Counted from the stretch's first letter, positions 24,976-34,186 are shown. The stretch is DNA of 48,457 bases from Thiobacillus sp. (GCA_024709165.1 JANJXF010000091.1:1-48457); one strand, 5' to 3'. Numbers and translations are program-made. Notes: generated by a model from the sequence alone, not told the origin.

Positions 24976-27630
24976 TCAGAGCACATAGCCCAATCCTTGA
25001 AGCAGTCGACCAACGCTGTCTCGCAGCGCTTGCTGCGTCTGCTGCATTTGAAGCAGGGTAACGCTGTACTTGTCCCACAGCTTTTCGACGCAAGCAACCA
25101 GCATCTGCCGCTTTCTTGCTACAGCCCCATCCAATGATGCCTGTACCCGCTCCTCCAACAGCCGCAATACCAACTCTGCAGTCTGCGACTCGCTCATATC
25201 GTTGCAGCGCTGGGTCAGGGTATCGAGAAACTGATTCAACAGTTCCCGATAGCGGGCGCGGGTGGCAGCCAGGTCGGCCTTGATCGTCTCGTAGGGTTCA
25301 AGCTCAGTTTGCAGCGCCCCAATCTGGTCGAGCATCGGCGCGAGTTGAACCCTGAGGCCCGCGTGCTCGGTGGCGAAGGCCGCATTGCCGGCATGCTTCT
25401 TCATGCCGAGTTTCTTCTCCAGTTCCTTGAAACGCTTCAAGTCTTCACGGATGCTGTCCTTGATCTCCTTGATGCGGCGCTCCAGGTCCTTGGCGTAGTT
25501 CCAGCCTTCGACCTCCTCCTCGTCTTCGGGCGGGTTCTGGGCTTCCCACGCTTCCTTCTCGGCCCGCAGGCGGGTGATCTCCTGGCGCTCGGTCTCGATC
25601 TGGGCAAGGTAGTCCTGCATGGTGTGCTGGACCAGCGGATGGGCGAAGGGATCGAACAGGGGACCGCTCGCTTCATCATCTTCCAGCGCGTCGGCGATGG
25701 CATCCAGCCAGCCATCGATGACGCCAGCGAAACCGCGCTCCATCAAGGTCTTGAGGTCGGGAAGACTGTCGCTCCACCAGCCGGCCACCACGCCGGCAAG
25801 CTGGAAGCGGTCCAGCGCGCCAATCGGCGACAGTGCAGTGCCAAAGGTTTCCAGGAACTCGTTGCGCACCCCATTGAGGTCACGGCGATTGGGCAGATCG
25901 GCCAGCCGGTGGCTGTGGGTGGCCCACCAATCGTCGCAGGCCGCGAATATCTGTTCGCGCCTATCGCGGATGCCGGTGTCGGCCTCGATCACCCGGCGAA
26001 TGGCAGCGCGGCTATCGAGCACCTCGGCAAAGTCTGCATAGCCGGTTTGGGCGGCGAGGTAATGCGCCGAGGGTTCGCGCACACCCAGCACACCGTGCGC
26101 ATTCGTGGCACCGGGACCGTTGCGATATGTGAAAAGATGCTCCGGGTTCAGCCCGACTGCCTCGAATAGCGAACGCTTGGCTTCGATTTCCGCAACCGGC
26201 ACGCCACCTTGCAGGTGTGCCCTGACATCGTGGGGCTCCGGCGGCGGAGCGTTGTCCACGTAACGGCGGATGTTGAGGTTGTAGTCGTTGTCGGCCAGTT
26301 CCTGCACGCTCACCGCGCGAGCATAGGCCGGCACATTCTCGAAACGCTCGAAGGTAGAGATGATCTTCTCCACGTGTTCGGGCTTGAGGTAGTTCTGGGC
26401 GCGCCCGGCGTGGTATTCGGCATCGGCGTTGATGAACAGCACCTGCCCGCGCCGTCCTGTCGGCTTGCGGTTGGGCTCCGGGCGCAGCACCAGGATGCAG
26501 GCGGGAATGGTGGCGCCGTAGAACAGGTTTTGCGGGAGTCCGATGACGGCCTCGACCAAATCCTGCTCGATCCACTTCTGACGAATCTTCTTCTCTTCGC
26601 CACCCCGGAATAGCACCCCGTGGGGCATGACTGTCGCAACCATGCCGGTCGGCTTACACACCGCCAGCATGTGCTGGGCGAACATCAGGTCGCCCTTCTT
26701 GCCGGTTGTCGGGCACCACCCCCAACGGAAGCGCTCGGGGAACTCCATGTTGGTTCGGGAGTAATTCTGGCTGAACGGCGGATTGGCGATCACCCGGTCA
26801 AAGCGCTCCAGTTCGCCGGCCTCGCGATGTAGTGGGTGCAGCAGGGTGTCCTCGCGCTCGATATGGGCGTCGGGGATGCCATGCAGAATCATGTTGAGCT
26901 TGCATATGGTCCAGGCGGACACGTCGAGCACCTGCCCGGCGAGGCGCATGTCGGCGCTGTCGCCGCCGCACTGTTCCACATACTCCTTGGAGAGGATGAG
27001 CATGCCGCCCGAACCGCAGGTCGGGTCGTAAACGCTCATGCCCTGCTGCGGCTTGAGCAGACGAACCATCAGGCGCACCACGTCGCGCGGCGTGTAGAAG
27101 TCACCACCTTTTTTGCCCGCCGATTCGGCGAACATGTTGATCAGGAATTCGTAAGCGGCGCCGAGCAGATCGGAGAACTGGAAATCGCCGTTACGGAAGC
27201 GGTAACGATTGAAATGTCGCGCCAGTGCCCGGCAGTCCTCGTCGTTGATGACGCGCTTGTTGCCGACCTGCTTCATGAAATCGATATGGTCGAGCACGCC
27301 TTCCAGCGGGCCGTTGTGCTCGCCCAGCTTGGTCAGTGCCGTGTTGAGCAGCGTCGCGTAGCGGTCGGCATTGAGGTTTTCGATCAGATATTGCCAGCGT
27401 GATTCCGAGGGGACGAAGAAGCTGTCGTAGAACATCGGATCGTCGGCCATCGCCACACCATGATCCGTGATGACCTTCTCGCGCTCGGCCTCGAAGACGT
27501 CGGAGCAGCGCTTGAGGAACAGCATGCCGAAGATGAAGTCCTTGTACTCCGACGCATCCATCTTGCTGCGCAGAATGTCTGCTGCAGCGTAGAGGTGCCT
27601 TTCAAGCTTGGCGAGTGATAACCGTGCCAT
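24976..27630 (-). CDS. hsdM: Type I restriction-modification methyltransferase (HsdM), element 2
   Basis: This 884-aa N6-adenine methyltransferase is considerably longer than the classical ~500 aa. The N-terminal HsdM domain reads [20 protein letters not shown], the SAM motif [10 protein letters not shown] lies near residue 200 and the catalytic ANPPFSQNY near 280. The last ~350 residues form a long predicted coiled coil ([20 protein letters not shown] then [20 protein letters not shown]), as in the large HsdM subclass. It starts 12 bp after the small HTH gene and is cotranscribed with it. It is not a close relative of the 747-aa HsdM in element 1. Confidence 0.95.
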   Translation of the reverse strand: MARLSLAKLERHLYAAADILRSKMDASEYKDFIFGMLFLKRCSDVFEAEREKVITDHGVAMADDPMFYDSFFVPSESRWQYLIENLNADRYATLLNTALTKLGEHNGPLEGVLDHIDFMKQVGNKRVINDEDCRALARHFNRYRFRNGDFQFSDLLGAAYEFLINMFAESAGKKGGDFYTPRDVVRLMVRLLKPQQGMSVYDPTCGSGGMLILSKEYVEQCGGDSADMRLAGQVLDVSAWTICKLNMILHGIPDAHIEREDTLLHPLHREAGELERFDRVIANPPFSQNYSRTNMEFPERFRWGWCPTTGKKGDLMFAQHMLAVCKPTGMVATVMPHGVLFRGGEEKKIRQKWIEQDLVEAVIGLPQNLFYGATIPACILVLRPEPNRKPTGRRGQVLFINADAEYHAGRAQNYLKPEHVEKIISTFERFENVPAYARAVSVQELADNDYNLNIRRYVDNAPPPEPHDVRAHLQGGVPVAEIEAKRSLFEAVGLNPEHLFTYRNGPGATNAHGVLGVREPSAHYLAAQTGYADFAEVLDSRAAIRRVIEADTGIRDRREQIFAACDDWWATHSHRLADLPNRRDLNGVRNEFLETFGTALSPIGALDRFQLAGVVAGWWSDSLPDLKTLMERGFAGVIDGWLDAIADALEDDEASGPLFDPFAHPLVQHTMQDYLAQIETERQEITRLRAEKEAWEAQNPPEDEEEVEGWNYAKDLERRIKEIKDSIREDLKRFKELEKKLGMKKHAGNAAFATEHAGLRVQLAPMLDQIGALQTELEPYETIKADLAATRARYRELLNQFLDTLTQRCNDMSESQTAELVLRLLEERVQASLDGAVARKRQMLVACVEKLWDKYSVTLLQMQQTQQALRDSVGRLLQGLGYVL

Positions 27631-27642
27631 TCAATCTTCCCG

Positions 27643-27897
27643 TCATGCCGCGCGCTTCGCGGCCGCCTTTCTCGTTTTCCTGACCGCGCCCTTCGGTTTC
27701 GTGGCCGGTCGCTTTTCGTTGTCGTCCTGGGCGCCGCCGCCGCGTACCCAGTCGTCCACCTCTGACAACTTGAACTTCCAGAGTCGGCCGATCTTGTGGG
27801 CAGGGAGCCCTTTGGCGTCGATCCACCGATAAATGGAATCCCGGACAACGCCGAGATGCTCGGCGACCTGCTCAACAGATACCCAATGCTCGTTCAT
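27643..27897 (-). CDS. Small excisionase-like helix-turn-helix protein heading the RM operon
   Basis: This is an 84-aa protein. Residues 1-50 form an excisionase/MerR-type winged helix (SVEQVAEHLGVVRDSIYRWI, then KIGRLWKFKLSEVDDWV), and the tail is Lys/Arg/Ala-rich. Such small proteins often open type I RM operons and probably control their expression. ATG 27897 is preceded by CGGGAA; a GTG at 27915 would add six residues. The inverted repeat GTAAAG/CTTTAC at 27953-27970 could be its operator. Confidence 0.8.
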   Translation of the reverse strand: MNEHWVSVEQVAEHLGVVRDSIYRWIDAKGLPAHKIGRLWKFKLSEVDDWVRGGGAQDDNEKRPATKPKGAVRKTRKAAAKRAA

Positions 27898-27952
27898 CGG
27901 CAGTTCCCGCACCAATTGCGTAAAAGGCAGTTGGTCACAGTCGGATCAAGTC

Positions 27953-27970
27953 GTAAAGCTGACACTTTAC
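27953..27970. promoter_or_regulatory. Inverted repeat upstream of the RM operon
   Basis: GTAAAG and CTTTAC separated by 6 bp lie ~56 bp before the HTH gene start. This is a candidate operator in the 150-bp gap that must hold the operon promoter. No clear -35/-10 pair is evident. Confidence 0.35.
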
Positions 27971-28048
27971 CAACTCTTGGGTGGATAGGACAGAGGGCAG
28001 CCCGATTGCATAGTTGAGAGATCCAACAATCCCTAGCGTTATTGCGCG

Positions 28049-28117
28049 ATTCAGCTTGGCTTCCTGATCGAACAGCGCGTTCATGGTGGCGTCGTCAATC
28101 ACATCACGGAGCCCACG
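28049..28117. other. Backbone boundary block, element 2 copy
   Basis: The block is nearly identical to 14331-14399 and starts directly where similarity between the elements begins. On the minus strand it would encode DDATMNALFDQEAKLN. It is a likely recombination joint for cargo exchange. Confidence 0.65.
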
Positions 28118-28318
28118 ATGAACACCAAGCAAACCGCCCTCGACGCCTACCTCGACCGCACCGCCGCCATCCACGCCAAGCTGGAACGGCTGCAGCAACT
28201 CGCCGACGACCATTTCGGTCACGATCCCGATGCCATCCATTGGGGCCACGTTGGCGACCTCGGGCGGGTGGAGGCTGGGCTGGACGAACTGCTGGCGATC
28301 TTCGGCGGCGACGAGTGA
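28118..28318 (+). CDS. Conserved 66-aa backbone protein, element 2 copy
   Basis: From residue 13 onward the sequence is identical to the protein at 14400; differences are confined to the first dozen residues. Such protein-level conservation in two elements whose cargo is unrelated indicates selection. It contains no known domain and is followed by the DUF3489 gene after 28 bp. Confidence 0.75.
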   Translation: MNTKQTALDAYLDRTAAIHAKLERLQQLADDHFGHDPDAIHWGHVGDLGRVEAGLDELLAIFGGDE

Positions 28319-28346
28319 CGACGCCCACCAACCACCGGAGATCACC

Positions 28347-28856
28347 ATGACCGCCCAACCCAAACTCACCGACACCCAAACCGCTATCCTCAAGGCCGCC
28401 GCCGGCCGCCCGGATGGCAACATCGAACCGCTGCCTCCCAACCTGCGCGGCGGCGCCCGCGCCAAGGTCATCGAGGGCCTGCTCGCCCGTGAGCTCGTGG
28501 CGGATGCCGATGGGCACCATCTGCTGACCGATGCCGGCTACGCCGCCGTCGGCAAGCGGCGTCCCGCCCCGAAGGGTGTCCAGAAAATGGATGCCCTAAC
28601 GAAACGCGAGGCCACCCACGCTCTCCAGAAATTGGAGGTCACCGCACCCTCCATCCGCCCCGGCACCAAGCTGGCCGCGATTATCGACGCGATGCGTAAC
28701 CCCGATGGTGCAACCGTCGCCCAGATGATGGCTGGCACCGGATGGCAGGCCCACACCGTTCGCGGCGCGATCTCCGGCATGGTCAGAAAGCGCCTTGGCT
28801 ACGAAGTCGCGACCGAGAAGGGGAAGGACGGGCAGAGGGCTTATCGTATCGCCTGA
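28347..28856 (+). CDS. DUF3489 domain protein, element 2
   Basis: This 169-aa protein is a paralogue of the one at 14629. The N-terminal region has TDTQTAILKAAAGRPDGNIE and the DUF3489 core is GATVAQMMAGTGWQAHTVRG followed by ISGMVRKRLGYEV and a final RAYRI. The hinge between the domains differs (residues ~75-95) while both ends are conserved, as expected for two folded domains with a free linker. ATG 28347 has CCGGAGATC upstream. A rho-independent terminator follows at 28870. Confidence 0.85.
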   Translation: MTAQPKLTDTQTAILKAAAGRPDGNIEPLPPNLRGGARAKVIEGLLARELVADADGHHLLTDAGYAAVGKRRPAPKGVQKMDALTKREATHALQKLEVTAPSIRPGTKLAAIIDAMRNPDGATVAQMMAGTGWQAHTVRGAISGMVRKRLGYEVATEKGKDGQRAYRIA

Positions 28857-28869
28857 CTGCAAACCGCCC

Positions 28870-28900
28870 AAGGGTCTGCGCGCACCGCAGGCCCTTTTCT
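28870..28900 (+). terminator. Terminator after the DUF3489 gene
   Basis: AAGGGTCTGCG pairs with CGCAGGCCCTT around a 5-nt loop (one U-G pair), followed by TTTCTT. In element 1 this position is taken by the IS200 remnant. Confidence 0.7.
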
Positions 28901-29036
28901 TCGGCCAAACTCCAAGGGTGGCCGTTTTGCTATTTTTCGACCCTGAAATCGCTGGAAACCCGCGCCAGCACTGGCTGGAATAGGGGTGACCGTTTTCCGG
29001 TTTCAAGGGAGTGAATTCAACGCACACCCTTGGCCA

Positions 29037-29076
29037 GGGTGCAAACCGTAAACCCTGCAAACCTCGGTTTGCACCC
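29037..29076. repeat. GGGTGCAAACCG inverted repeat
   Basis: A perfect 12-bp stem (29037-29048 with 29065-29076) occurs in the 460-bp gap between the DUF3489 gene and the next gene. The flanking 60 bp match element 1 to 15839. No T run follows, so it is more likely a protein site or structured element than a terminator. Between 28901 and 29036 nothing else is recognised. Confidence 0.65.
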
Positions 29077-29161
29077 TGACGCTATCGAAGCGCCGCGCTC
29101 GCGCCCCCTGCATTGGAATATCGCCGGGAAGGACCCCTCTTGCCGGGGCATCCCCTTTCCC

Positions 29162-29263
29162 GCCGACCACAACAATAGAGGCTGACCGTCACCATCATCA
29201 CAATCATCACCGGCGTGATGGTTGTGACAGTCGTGACGATGCCTACCTATTGTTTACATCGGC
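29162..29263. repeat. TCAC/GTGA palindromic repeat, copy 2
   Basis: This is the longest and best preserved copy. Left half GCCGACCACAACAATAGAGG and right half CCTACCTATTGTTTACATCG are inverted versions of one ~50-bp unit. Between them CATCATCAC/GTGATGGTTGTGA steps alternate. It precedes the hypothetical gene at 29317 and may hold its promoter/operator. Confidence 0.7.
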
Positions 29264-29316
29264 ATGGAAGGGATGTTCCGTCTCCGGTAAGATTTCCATA
29301 CTGGAACTCACCACCG

Positions 29317-30207
29317 ATGAACTGGCCGAACAACACTTGCGATCCGATCTGGGAACATGCCGACTGGCTACCGCCAGAGTACATCCTCGACCGCTGGTGC
29401 CAGCAAGATGCACGGTGCCGTTACGCCAAGCAGCAAGCTCTGCTCTCGGCCTGCGAGCGGGGTGAGGTTTACTACCGGCGCAGCGACGGTAAAACCTTCG
29501 ACGATCCGATTCACGAACTGTCTGCACGCGGCATCCTACTGATCGACCGGGACAGCTTCGTTGCCTGGGTCACTACGATAGAAGGTCAAAGTCCGCTACC
29601 AGCGCGCCCGCCTGCGCAGCCACCCTATCCCGGATGGGCACCGCCGGGCGCCTACCGGTTTGATGAAGAGCAGTGGGACTGGGTACCCGTCACGCCACCC
29701 ATCAAGTCAACCGCACCAGCCCAGCCCACCAATACAGCGCCGCCCCCCTTTGATCCCCCAAAGTGGGTGAAGGAAATGTACGCCGCCGAGGCAGCCGCCA
29801 CCGCATCTGTCGATGCCTCCCCATCGGAGTCAGCGCCTGAGGAGATCGTTGAGGTGGCTGACGAGAAACCCAGCTACGACATCTACCCATCGGAAGATGA
29901 GTTGCGCAAGCTCGGCGTGCCTGCCGACGAAATCGTTGCCGCTTTCCAAGTCGAACCTACGCGCCAGGACAACGCGAAGTGGTGGCGAGAGCGTATGGGC
30001 AATGTCTCGCGCGCCAACAAAGCTCTCGGCGAAGCGTGCGTCCAAAAGGGCCTGCAGAACCGTGGTAGCGAACGATTCCCCTCGTGGTGGCGGCCCGATC
30101 TGGTCGCACGCTGGCTGATCGATGCTCGGCACATGCCCGTTTATCGGGTAGCGCCCATCCTGCGCAAGGAATTCCCGGCTTGGGCCAAGCACTTCGACGC
30201 TGAATAA
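29317..30207 (+). CDS. Hypothetical element protein
   Basis: This is a 296-aa protein of no family I recognise. It has an N-terminal Trp-rich part (MNWPNNTCDPIWEHADWLPP), a Pro/Ala-rich linker at ~110-190 and a C-terminal globular part with WWRERMGNVSRANKALGEAC and WLIDARHMPVYRVAPILRKE. The C-terminal part could be a helical DNA-binding region. ATG 29317 has GGAA upstream; an in-frame ATG at 29215 lies within the palindromic repeat and is less likely. It is the first plus-strand gene of the segment that element 1 lacks. Confidence 0.65.
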   Translation: MNWPNNTCDPIWEHADWLPPEYILDRWCQQDARCRYAKQQALLSACERGEVYYRRSDGKTFDDPIHELSARGILLIDRDSFVAWVTTIEGQSPLPARPPAQPPYPGWAPPGAYRFDEEQWDWVPVTPPIKSTAPAQPTNTAPPPFDPPKWVKEMYAAEAAATASVDASPSESAPEEIVEVADEKPSYDIYPSEDELRKLGVPADEIVAAFQVEPTRQDNAKWWRERMGNVSRANKALGEACVQKGLQNRGSERFPSWWRPDLVARWLIDARHMPVYRVAPILRKEFPAWAKHFDAE

Positions 30208-30382
30208 CCGTCCCCGCCGTAGCCCCACCGTATTTCCGGTGGGAGCGCATTCCGATTTCCCCACCGTAAAACTCGCCTGAAACCCGCGCCGTTACGGGAT
30301 CGCCCACCGTAGGGCCTTCCTACGGCGGGACTCGGCCTGCCAACCTCCATCGCATTCCAACGCGAAACAGGAGGTTCATCCG
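30208..30382. other. Intergenic region with CCCACCGT hairpins
   Basis: CCCACCG and CGGTGGG pair at 30224-30243, and CCGTAGG/CCTACGG at 30307-30325. CCCACCGTA occurs three times. The region may end the preceding transcript and regulate alpA; no T run follows either hairpin. Confidence 0.4.
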
Positions 30383-30598
30383 ATGTCCAAAACGATCCAG
30401 CCCCGGCTGATAGTGCTACGCCGCCGCCAGGTCGAGGCACGCACCGGGCTTGGCCGCAGCTTGATCTACGCCCTGATCGCCGACGGGCAGTTTCCGGCAC
30501 CGATCCGACTGTCCGCCAATACGGTCGGTTGGCTGGAACACGAAATTGATGCCTGGATTGCCGAACGCACCAAGGCATCCAGGACGGTGATGTCGTGA
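30383..30598 (+). CDS. AlpA family transcriptional regulator / excisionase-like protein
   Basis: This is a 71-aa winged-helix protein. VLRRRQVEARTGLGRSLIYALIADGQFPAPIRL and the final WLEHEIDAWI are the AlpA signature. AlpA-type proteins activate integrase genes or act as excisionases on prophages and satellites. AGGAGG stands 9 nt before ATG 30383. Its stop overlaps the next ATG (TGATG), so it is cotranslated with the ATPase gene. Confidence 0.9.
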   Translation: MSKTIQPRLIVLRRRQVEARTGLGRSLIYALIADGQFPAPIRLSANTVGWLEHEIDAWIAERTKASRTVMS

Positions 30599-32445
30599 TG
30601 GCCGACACCACCCTTTCCCCGGCCCGGTCAGTAGACAGCGAGCATCACGATCATCACCACTGTCACATCGGTGACGTTCGTGATGGTGGTGACGATGCCT
30701 CTCTATTGTTGCAGTCGGCAGCAGAGGGTATCGCGGGTGAACCAACCCTCACCGACGACCCCATCACCATCATCGAAGCCGCCATCGAGCGCCTGCGCGA
30801 TGACGTCGGTGCCATCGTCGAACCTGCCGTGGTCGCTGCTTTCTCCATCCTGCGCGCCACTGACCTGCCCAACTACCTGCGCCTGCGGCACAAGGCCAAG
30901 GAGGCCAACAAGGGCTGTCTCGTCACCGAACTGGACAAGGCCGTCCAGCAATCGCTACCGGGTGGCGGCGACGAACCTTCGGCCCTCGACGAACTGGTGA
31001 CGCTGGCCAGAAATCAATGCCAGCTCAAGCACGACGCCGACCGCAACGCCGTCGCCGTCATCCCAATGCCGGGCCGGCAGGAAGTCTGGCGCGTCTATTC
31101 CACCGGCTACGAGGAATGGTTGCGCACCGCCTACTGGCGGGCCAAGGAAGCCGGGGTTCCCGAAACCACGATGAAATCGGCACTGGCGACCATTGCTGCC
31201 GCCGGCATCAATGATGGCGAGCAGATCGACCTCCACGTTCGTGCCGCCAAGGATGACGCGGGCTACCTGATCAATCTCGGCGATGAGCAATGGCGCGCAG
31301 TACTGGTCACGCCGACCGGCTGGCAGGTGCTCGACCATTCACCAGTCCACTTCACCCGCACCCAGTCGATGCGGCCGTTGCCGGAACCGCAACGTGGCGG
31401 CGACATCGGCCTGCTCTGGCAGCACAGCAACATCCCGGGCAACCGCCGCGTGATGGTGCTGACCTGGCTACTCGACAGCTTCCGCCCCGACACGCCGTTC
31501 CCGGTGCTGGAACTGGTCGGCGAGCAGGGCTCGGCAAAGTCCACCACTCAAGCCGTGCTGCGCAGCCTGGTCGATCCGAACAAGGTGATGCTGCGTGGTC
31601 GGCCCAAGACGGTGGAGGACATCTTCGTCGCCGCTGCCAACAACTGGCTGGTCAGTTACGAGAACCTCTCCGGCCTCACCGCCGAGCAGCAGGATGCCTT
31701 CTGCACCTTGAGTACAGGCGGCGGTTTCGCTTCGCGTCAGCTCTACACCAATGGTGAAGAGCACATCATGGAAACCAAGCGGCCCGTGGTGCTGAACGGC
31801 ATCGCCGTGGTCGCCACACGTCCCGACCTGATCGACCGGGTGATCCACGTCGATATGCCGACGATCCCGTCCGAGGCCAGGAAGGACGATGCCGACACGT
31901 CGGCGGCTTGGGAGCGTGACCGACCGATGGTATTCGGCGCGCTGCTTGATCTCTTTGCCAATGCACTGCGCCTCCTGCCGTCGGTGAAACTGGCCCACAA
32001 ACAGCGCATGGCCGACTACGAACGATTCGGCGAGGCCGTCGCCCGCGCCCTCGGGTTCGAGCCCGGCGAATTTCAGCGCCAGTACGCCGAACTGGTGCGC
32101 GCCGGCATTGACCGCGCCCTGGAGAGCAATGCCGTCGCGCAGGTGCTCGACAAGTATTTCGAGGAGCGCATCTCGCCGTGGAACTGGCAAGGCACCGCCG
32201 GCCAACTCTACGACCTGCTCAACAACCAGATCATCCCAGATCGCAGTACCTGGCCGAAGTCGCCCAAGGGTCTGGCCGACCAGCTGCGCCGCATCGCCCC
32301 GGCCTATCGCGCCAAGGGCATTGAGATCAGCCATCTCGGCCACAGCCGGGAAGGTGCCCTGTGGCGCATCACCCCCATCCGTTCTTCAACCGCCACGCCG
32401 CCCGGCGTCGAGGGTGGCATTCGTTATGGAGCACACCGTGAATAA
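30598..32445 (+). CDS. SF3-helicase/primase-like ATPase of the element
   Basis: This is a 615-aa protein. The ATPase core has Walker A GEQGSAKST near residue 308, a Walker B-like WLVSYENLS near 360 and a sensor segment RPVVLNGIAVVATRPDLIDR. These features match the C-terminal ATPase half of phage and island primase-helicase proteins. No prim-pol catalytic motif is evident in the N-terminal ~200 residues. It is probably the replication protein of the excised element. The N-terminus HHDHHHCH is encoded by the palindromic repeat copy 3, so its His cluster is a by-product of that DNA. The start ATG 30598 overlaps the alpA stop. Confidence 0.82.
   Translation: MADTTLSPARSVDSEHHDHHHCHIGDVRDGGDDASLLLQSAAEGIAGEPTLTDDPITIIEAAIERLRDDVGAIVEPAVVAAFSILRATDLPNYLRLRHKAKEANKGCLVTELDKAVQQSLPGGGDEPSALDELVTLARNQCQLKHDADRNAVAVIPMPGRQEVWRVYSTGYEEWLRTAYWRAKEAGVPETTMKSALATIAAAGINDGEQIDLHVRAAKDDAGYLINLGDEQWRAVLVTPTGWQVLDHSPVHFTRTQSMRPLPEPQRGGDIGLLWQHSNIPGNRRVMVLTWLLDSFRPDTPFPVLELVGEQGSAKSTTQAVLRSLVDPNKVMLRGRPKTVEDIFVAAANNWLVSYENLSGLTAEQQDAFCTLSTGGGFASRQLYTNGEEHIMETKRPVVLNGIAVVATRPDLIDRVIHVDMPTIPSEARKDDADTSAAWERDRPMVFGALLDLFANALRLLPSVKLAHKQRMADYERFGEAVARALGFEPGEFQRQYAELVRAGIDRALESNAVAQVLDKYFEERISPWNWQGTAGQLYDLLNNQIIPDRSTWPKSPKGLADQLRRIAPAYRAKGIEISHLGHSREGALWRITPIRSSTATPPGVEGGIRYGAHRE
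30641..30719. repeat. TCAC/GTGA palindromic repeat, copy 3, inside a coding region
   Basis: GCATCACGATCATCACCAC faces GTGATGGTGGTGACGATGC, followed by CTCTCTATTGTTGCAGTCGG as in copy 2. It lies in codons ~15-40 of the ATPase gene. Confidence 0.7.
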
Positions 32446-32605
32446 GCCTTCTTCCATTTCCAAAAACCTGCACCCCGTCTGGCAGCGCCATTTCGGCATT
32501 CAGGCCATCGAGCCCACGAAGCCCGTGGCCAAGCCACGCAATGCCGGCGAAGCGTTAATCCAGGCGGTGCAGAAGCTGGCTGCCGCTCACCACAAAACCC
32601 GATAG
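32438..32605 (+). CDS. Small hypothetical protein
   Basis: This small protein is about 55 aa and basic, reading VNKPSSISKNLHPVWQRHFG then NAGEALIQAVQKLAAAHHKT. GTG 32438 has GGAG six bases before it; ATG 32426, overlapping the ATPase gene, is the other option. It fills the gap between two cotranscribed genes with no leftover space, which supports it. No family is recognised. Confidence 0.5.
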   Translation: MNKPSSISKNLHPVWQRHFGIQAIEPTKPVAKPRNAGEALIQAVQKLAAAHHKTR

Positions 32606-32617
32606 GAGAACACAACG

Positions 32618-33463
32618 ATGAAACTGAACCCGTTCAACAAAAAGTCCGCCGGCTATTTTGACAAGGTCAAGGCCGACCACGACCAACTGAGCCGGCAACT
32701 GGCTGCCGTCAAGAAGGAGCTTATCGAGGCCGAGGCGCAACTTGCCCGGGAACGCGAGAAGCAGACACGGCTGCGTGATGCCGGCGGTTCGATGTCCATG
32801 AACGTGCCCCCGGCGGCCAGCGCACACTGGCCTGTGTTCACTGCAGCGCACCAGCGTGTGGATCACCTCAAGTCGCAGGTAAGCAGCCTCGAAAGCCAGA
32901 TGCGTCCACTCCAGCACGTACTCAATGCTCCGGAGGCGTTCGCCCAGGCCCGCAAAACGCTGGATGAATTGATCGCTCAGAGTAAGGCATCCACCGCCAA
33001 TGTCGAGGCGACCGATAGCCAGATCGCCAAGCTCAACAAGCGGATTGCCGATCTCGAGGCACGCATTGCTGCTGAAACGAAATCGGCATCCCAGACGCTG
33101 CTGGAGGGCGAGGGCGAATTCGTTGTACCCGAATCCCTGACCAAACTCGAAATGGAGCTTCGCATCGCCCGCTCTTCACTGGTCGACCTGCAAAGCGAGC
33201 GTGACAAGGCCAGCGCGAATTTGGGCGACTTGCCGGCGGCCATTCGCGATGCTGAACGCACCTTCATTCACTGTCGAGCCGATGTCGCCGAGATCGATCT
33301 CTACGAGCAGCTGATGCCGGTAATGAACGCGGTTGCCCGCGCGTCGGCGGCCAAGCGCGAAATTAGTTATCACCACAACGAGACCCGATTCGAGATCGAG
33401 ATTCCACGCGAACTGGTGGAAATCGCGCAAGCAGCACTGGCCGCCGAAGTGCCAGCGAGCTGA
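32618..33463 (+). CDS. Coiled-coil hypothetical protein
   Basis: This is a 281-aa protein. Long heptad-rich stretches at ~15-50 (LSRQLAAVKKELIEAEAQLA), 85-160 and 180-225 predict an extended coiled coil. The last ~50 residues (HHNETRFEIEIPRELVEIAQ) are globular. There is no signal peptide or membrane segment. AGGAG stands 10 nt before ATG. It may be a structural or scaffolding factor acting with the ATPase. No family is recognised. Confidence 0.7.
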   Translation: MKLNPFNKKSAGYFDKVKADHDQLSRQLAAVKKELIEAEAQLAREREKQTRLRDAGGSMSMNVPPAASAHWPVFTAAHQRVDHLKSQVSSLESQMRPLQHVLNAPEAFAQARKTLDELIAQSKASTANVEATDSQIAKLNKRIADLEARIAAETKSASQTLLEGEGEFVVPESLTKLEMELRIARSSLVDLQSERDKASANLGDLPAAIRDAERTFIHCRADVAEIDLYEQLMPVMNAVARASAAKREISYHHNETRFEIEIPRELVEIAQAALAAEVPAS

Positions 33464-33631
33464 TTCATGGCGGATTGTGGCGAGTCTCGGCATAGCCACC
33501 GTCCGCCCTGGCGCATCAAGGGAACAACGTGCGTCAGATGCTCTGTGTAGCCATGCCGCGTAATGCCCGCCGGCGCTGACTGCGAAAGGCATCGCAGAAA
33601 GCCGGCATCCCTCAACAATCAGGAGAGATCA

Positions 33632-34072
33632 ATGGAAATCAAATCCACCCAATTCGACATGACCAATCCCTTCGCGCCGCTACAGCAGCGAGTGCATCAG
33701 GTCGAGACTGTGCTGCGGCAGATGCCATCCGCGCAACAGGAACAACTACTGGCCGAGATGCTGCCACCGATGCCAATGCACCGGCCAGCACCAGCCATTG
33801 AGCAAGCCGTGACGATGGGGTCAGTCAAGGTCGAGGAATGGGATGGCGGGCCGGTGACGCAGCAACGCTACCCCACTACCGCACTCCGGCCACGGCGAAT
33901 CGTCGGCTACATACCCTGGCAGTGGCGCTGGATCGTCGCCGGCATCAGGCTGACCCGGATCGTGCGCAAGTCGGCCAAGCAGCAAATGAAGCAGTTCAAC
34001 AAGCTGCAGCGCCAGATGATTCGACGGGTCCTTCCTCGCCACAAAGCCATGCGGGGGGCGCGAGTGCGCTGA
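33632..34072 (+). CDS. Hypothetical protein with basic tail
   Basis: This is a 146-aa protein. The N-terminal half is Gln/Pro/Met-rich, followed by a Trp-rich hydrophobic segment (YIPWQWRWIVAGIRLTRIV, ~residues 94-112) and a strongly basic C-terminus (KLQRQMIRRVLPRHKAMRG). It could be membrane-associated or nucleic-acid-binding. AGGAGAGATCA precedes ATG 33632. No family is recognised; the 168 bp before it show no gene. Confidence 0.55.
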   Translation: MEIKSTQFDMTNPFAPLQQRVHQVETVLRQMPSAQQEQLLAEMLPPMPMHRPAPAIEQAVTMGSVKVEEWDGGPVTQQRYPTTALRPRRIVGYIPWQWRWIVAGIRLTRIVRKSAKQQMKQFNKLQRQMIRRVLPRHKAMRGARVR

Positions 34073-34098
34073 CCCGCCAGCGACAGACCACGAAACGA

Positions 34099-34159
34099 GG
34101 TTACCAGGGTTACCAGTTACCACCCTGGTTACCACCCTCGGCGATGTGCCGGGTTACCA
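34099..34159. repeat. Five-copy GGTTACCA iteron-like array
   Basis: GGTTACCA or AGTTACCA occurs at 34099, 34108, 34115, 34127 and 34152. CCAGGGT/ACCCTGG arms surround the second and third copies. The array lies in the 114-bp gap between two hypothetical genes, a possible replication-protein or recombinase accessory site. Confidence 0.55.
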
Positions 34160-34186
34160 CCCCTATCACCCATTCAAGGAGATGAA

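Noticed and set aside
30598-30720. His-rich N-terminus of the ATPase as a metal-binding domain
   Set aside because: The His cluster is encoded by the palindromic repeat that also occurs in non-coding places, so it is probably incidental.
34099-34159. Possible CRISPR-like array
   Set aside because: Repeat units are only 8 bp with irregular 0-17 bp gaps and there are no cas genes; iteron-like is the better description.
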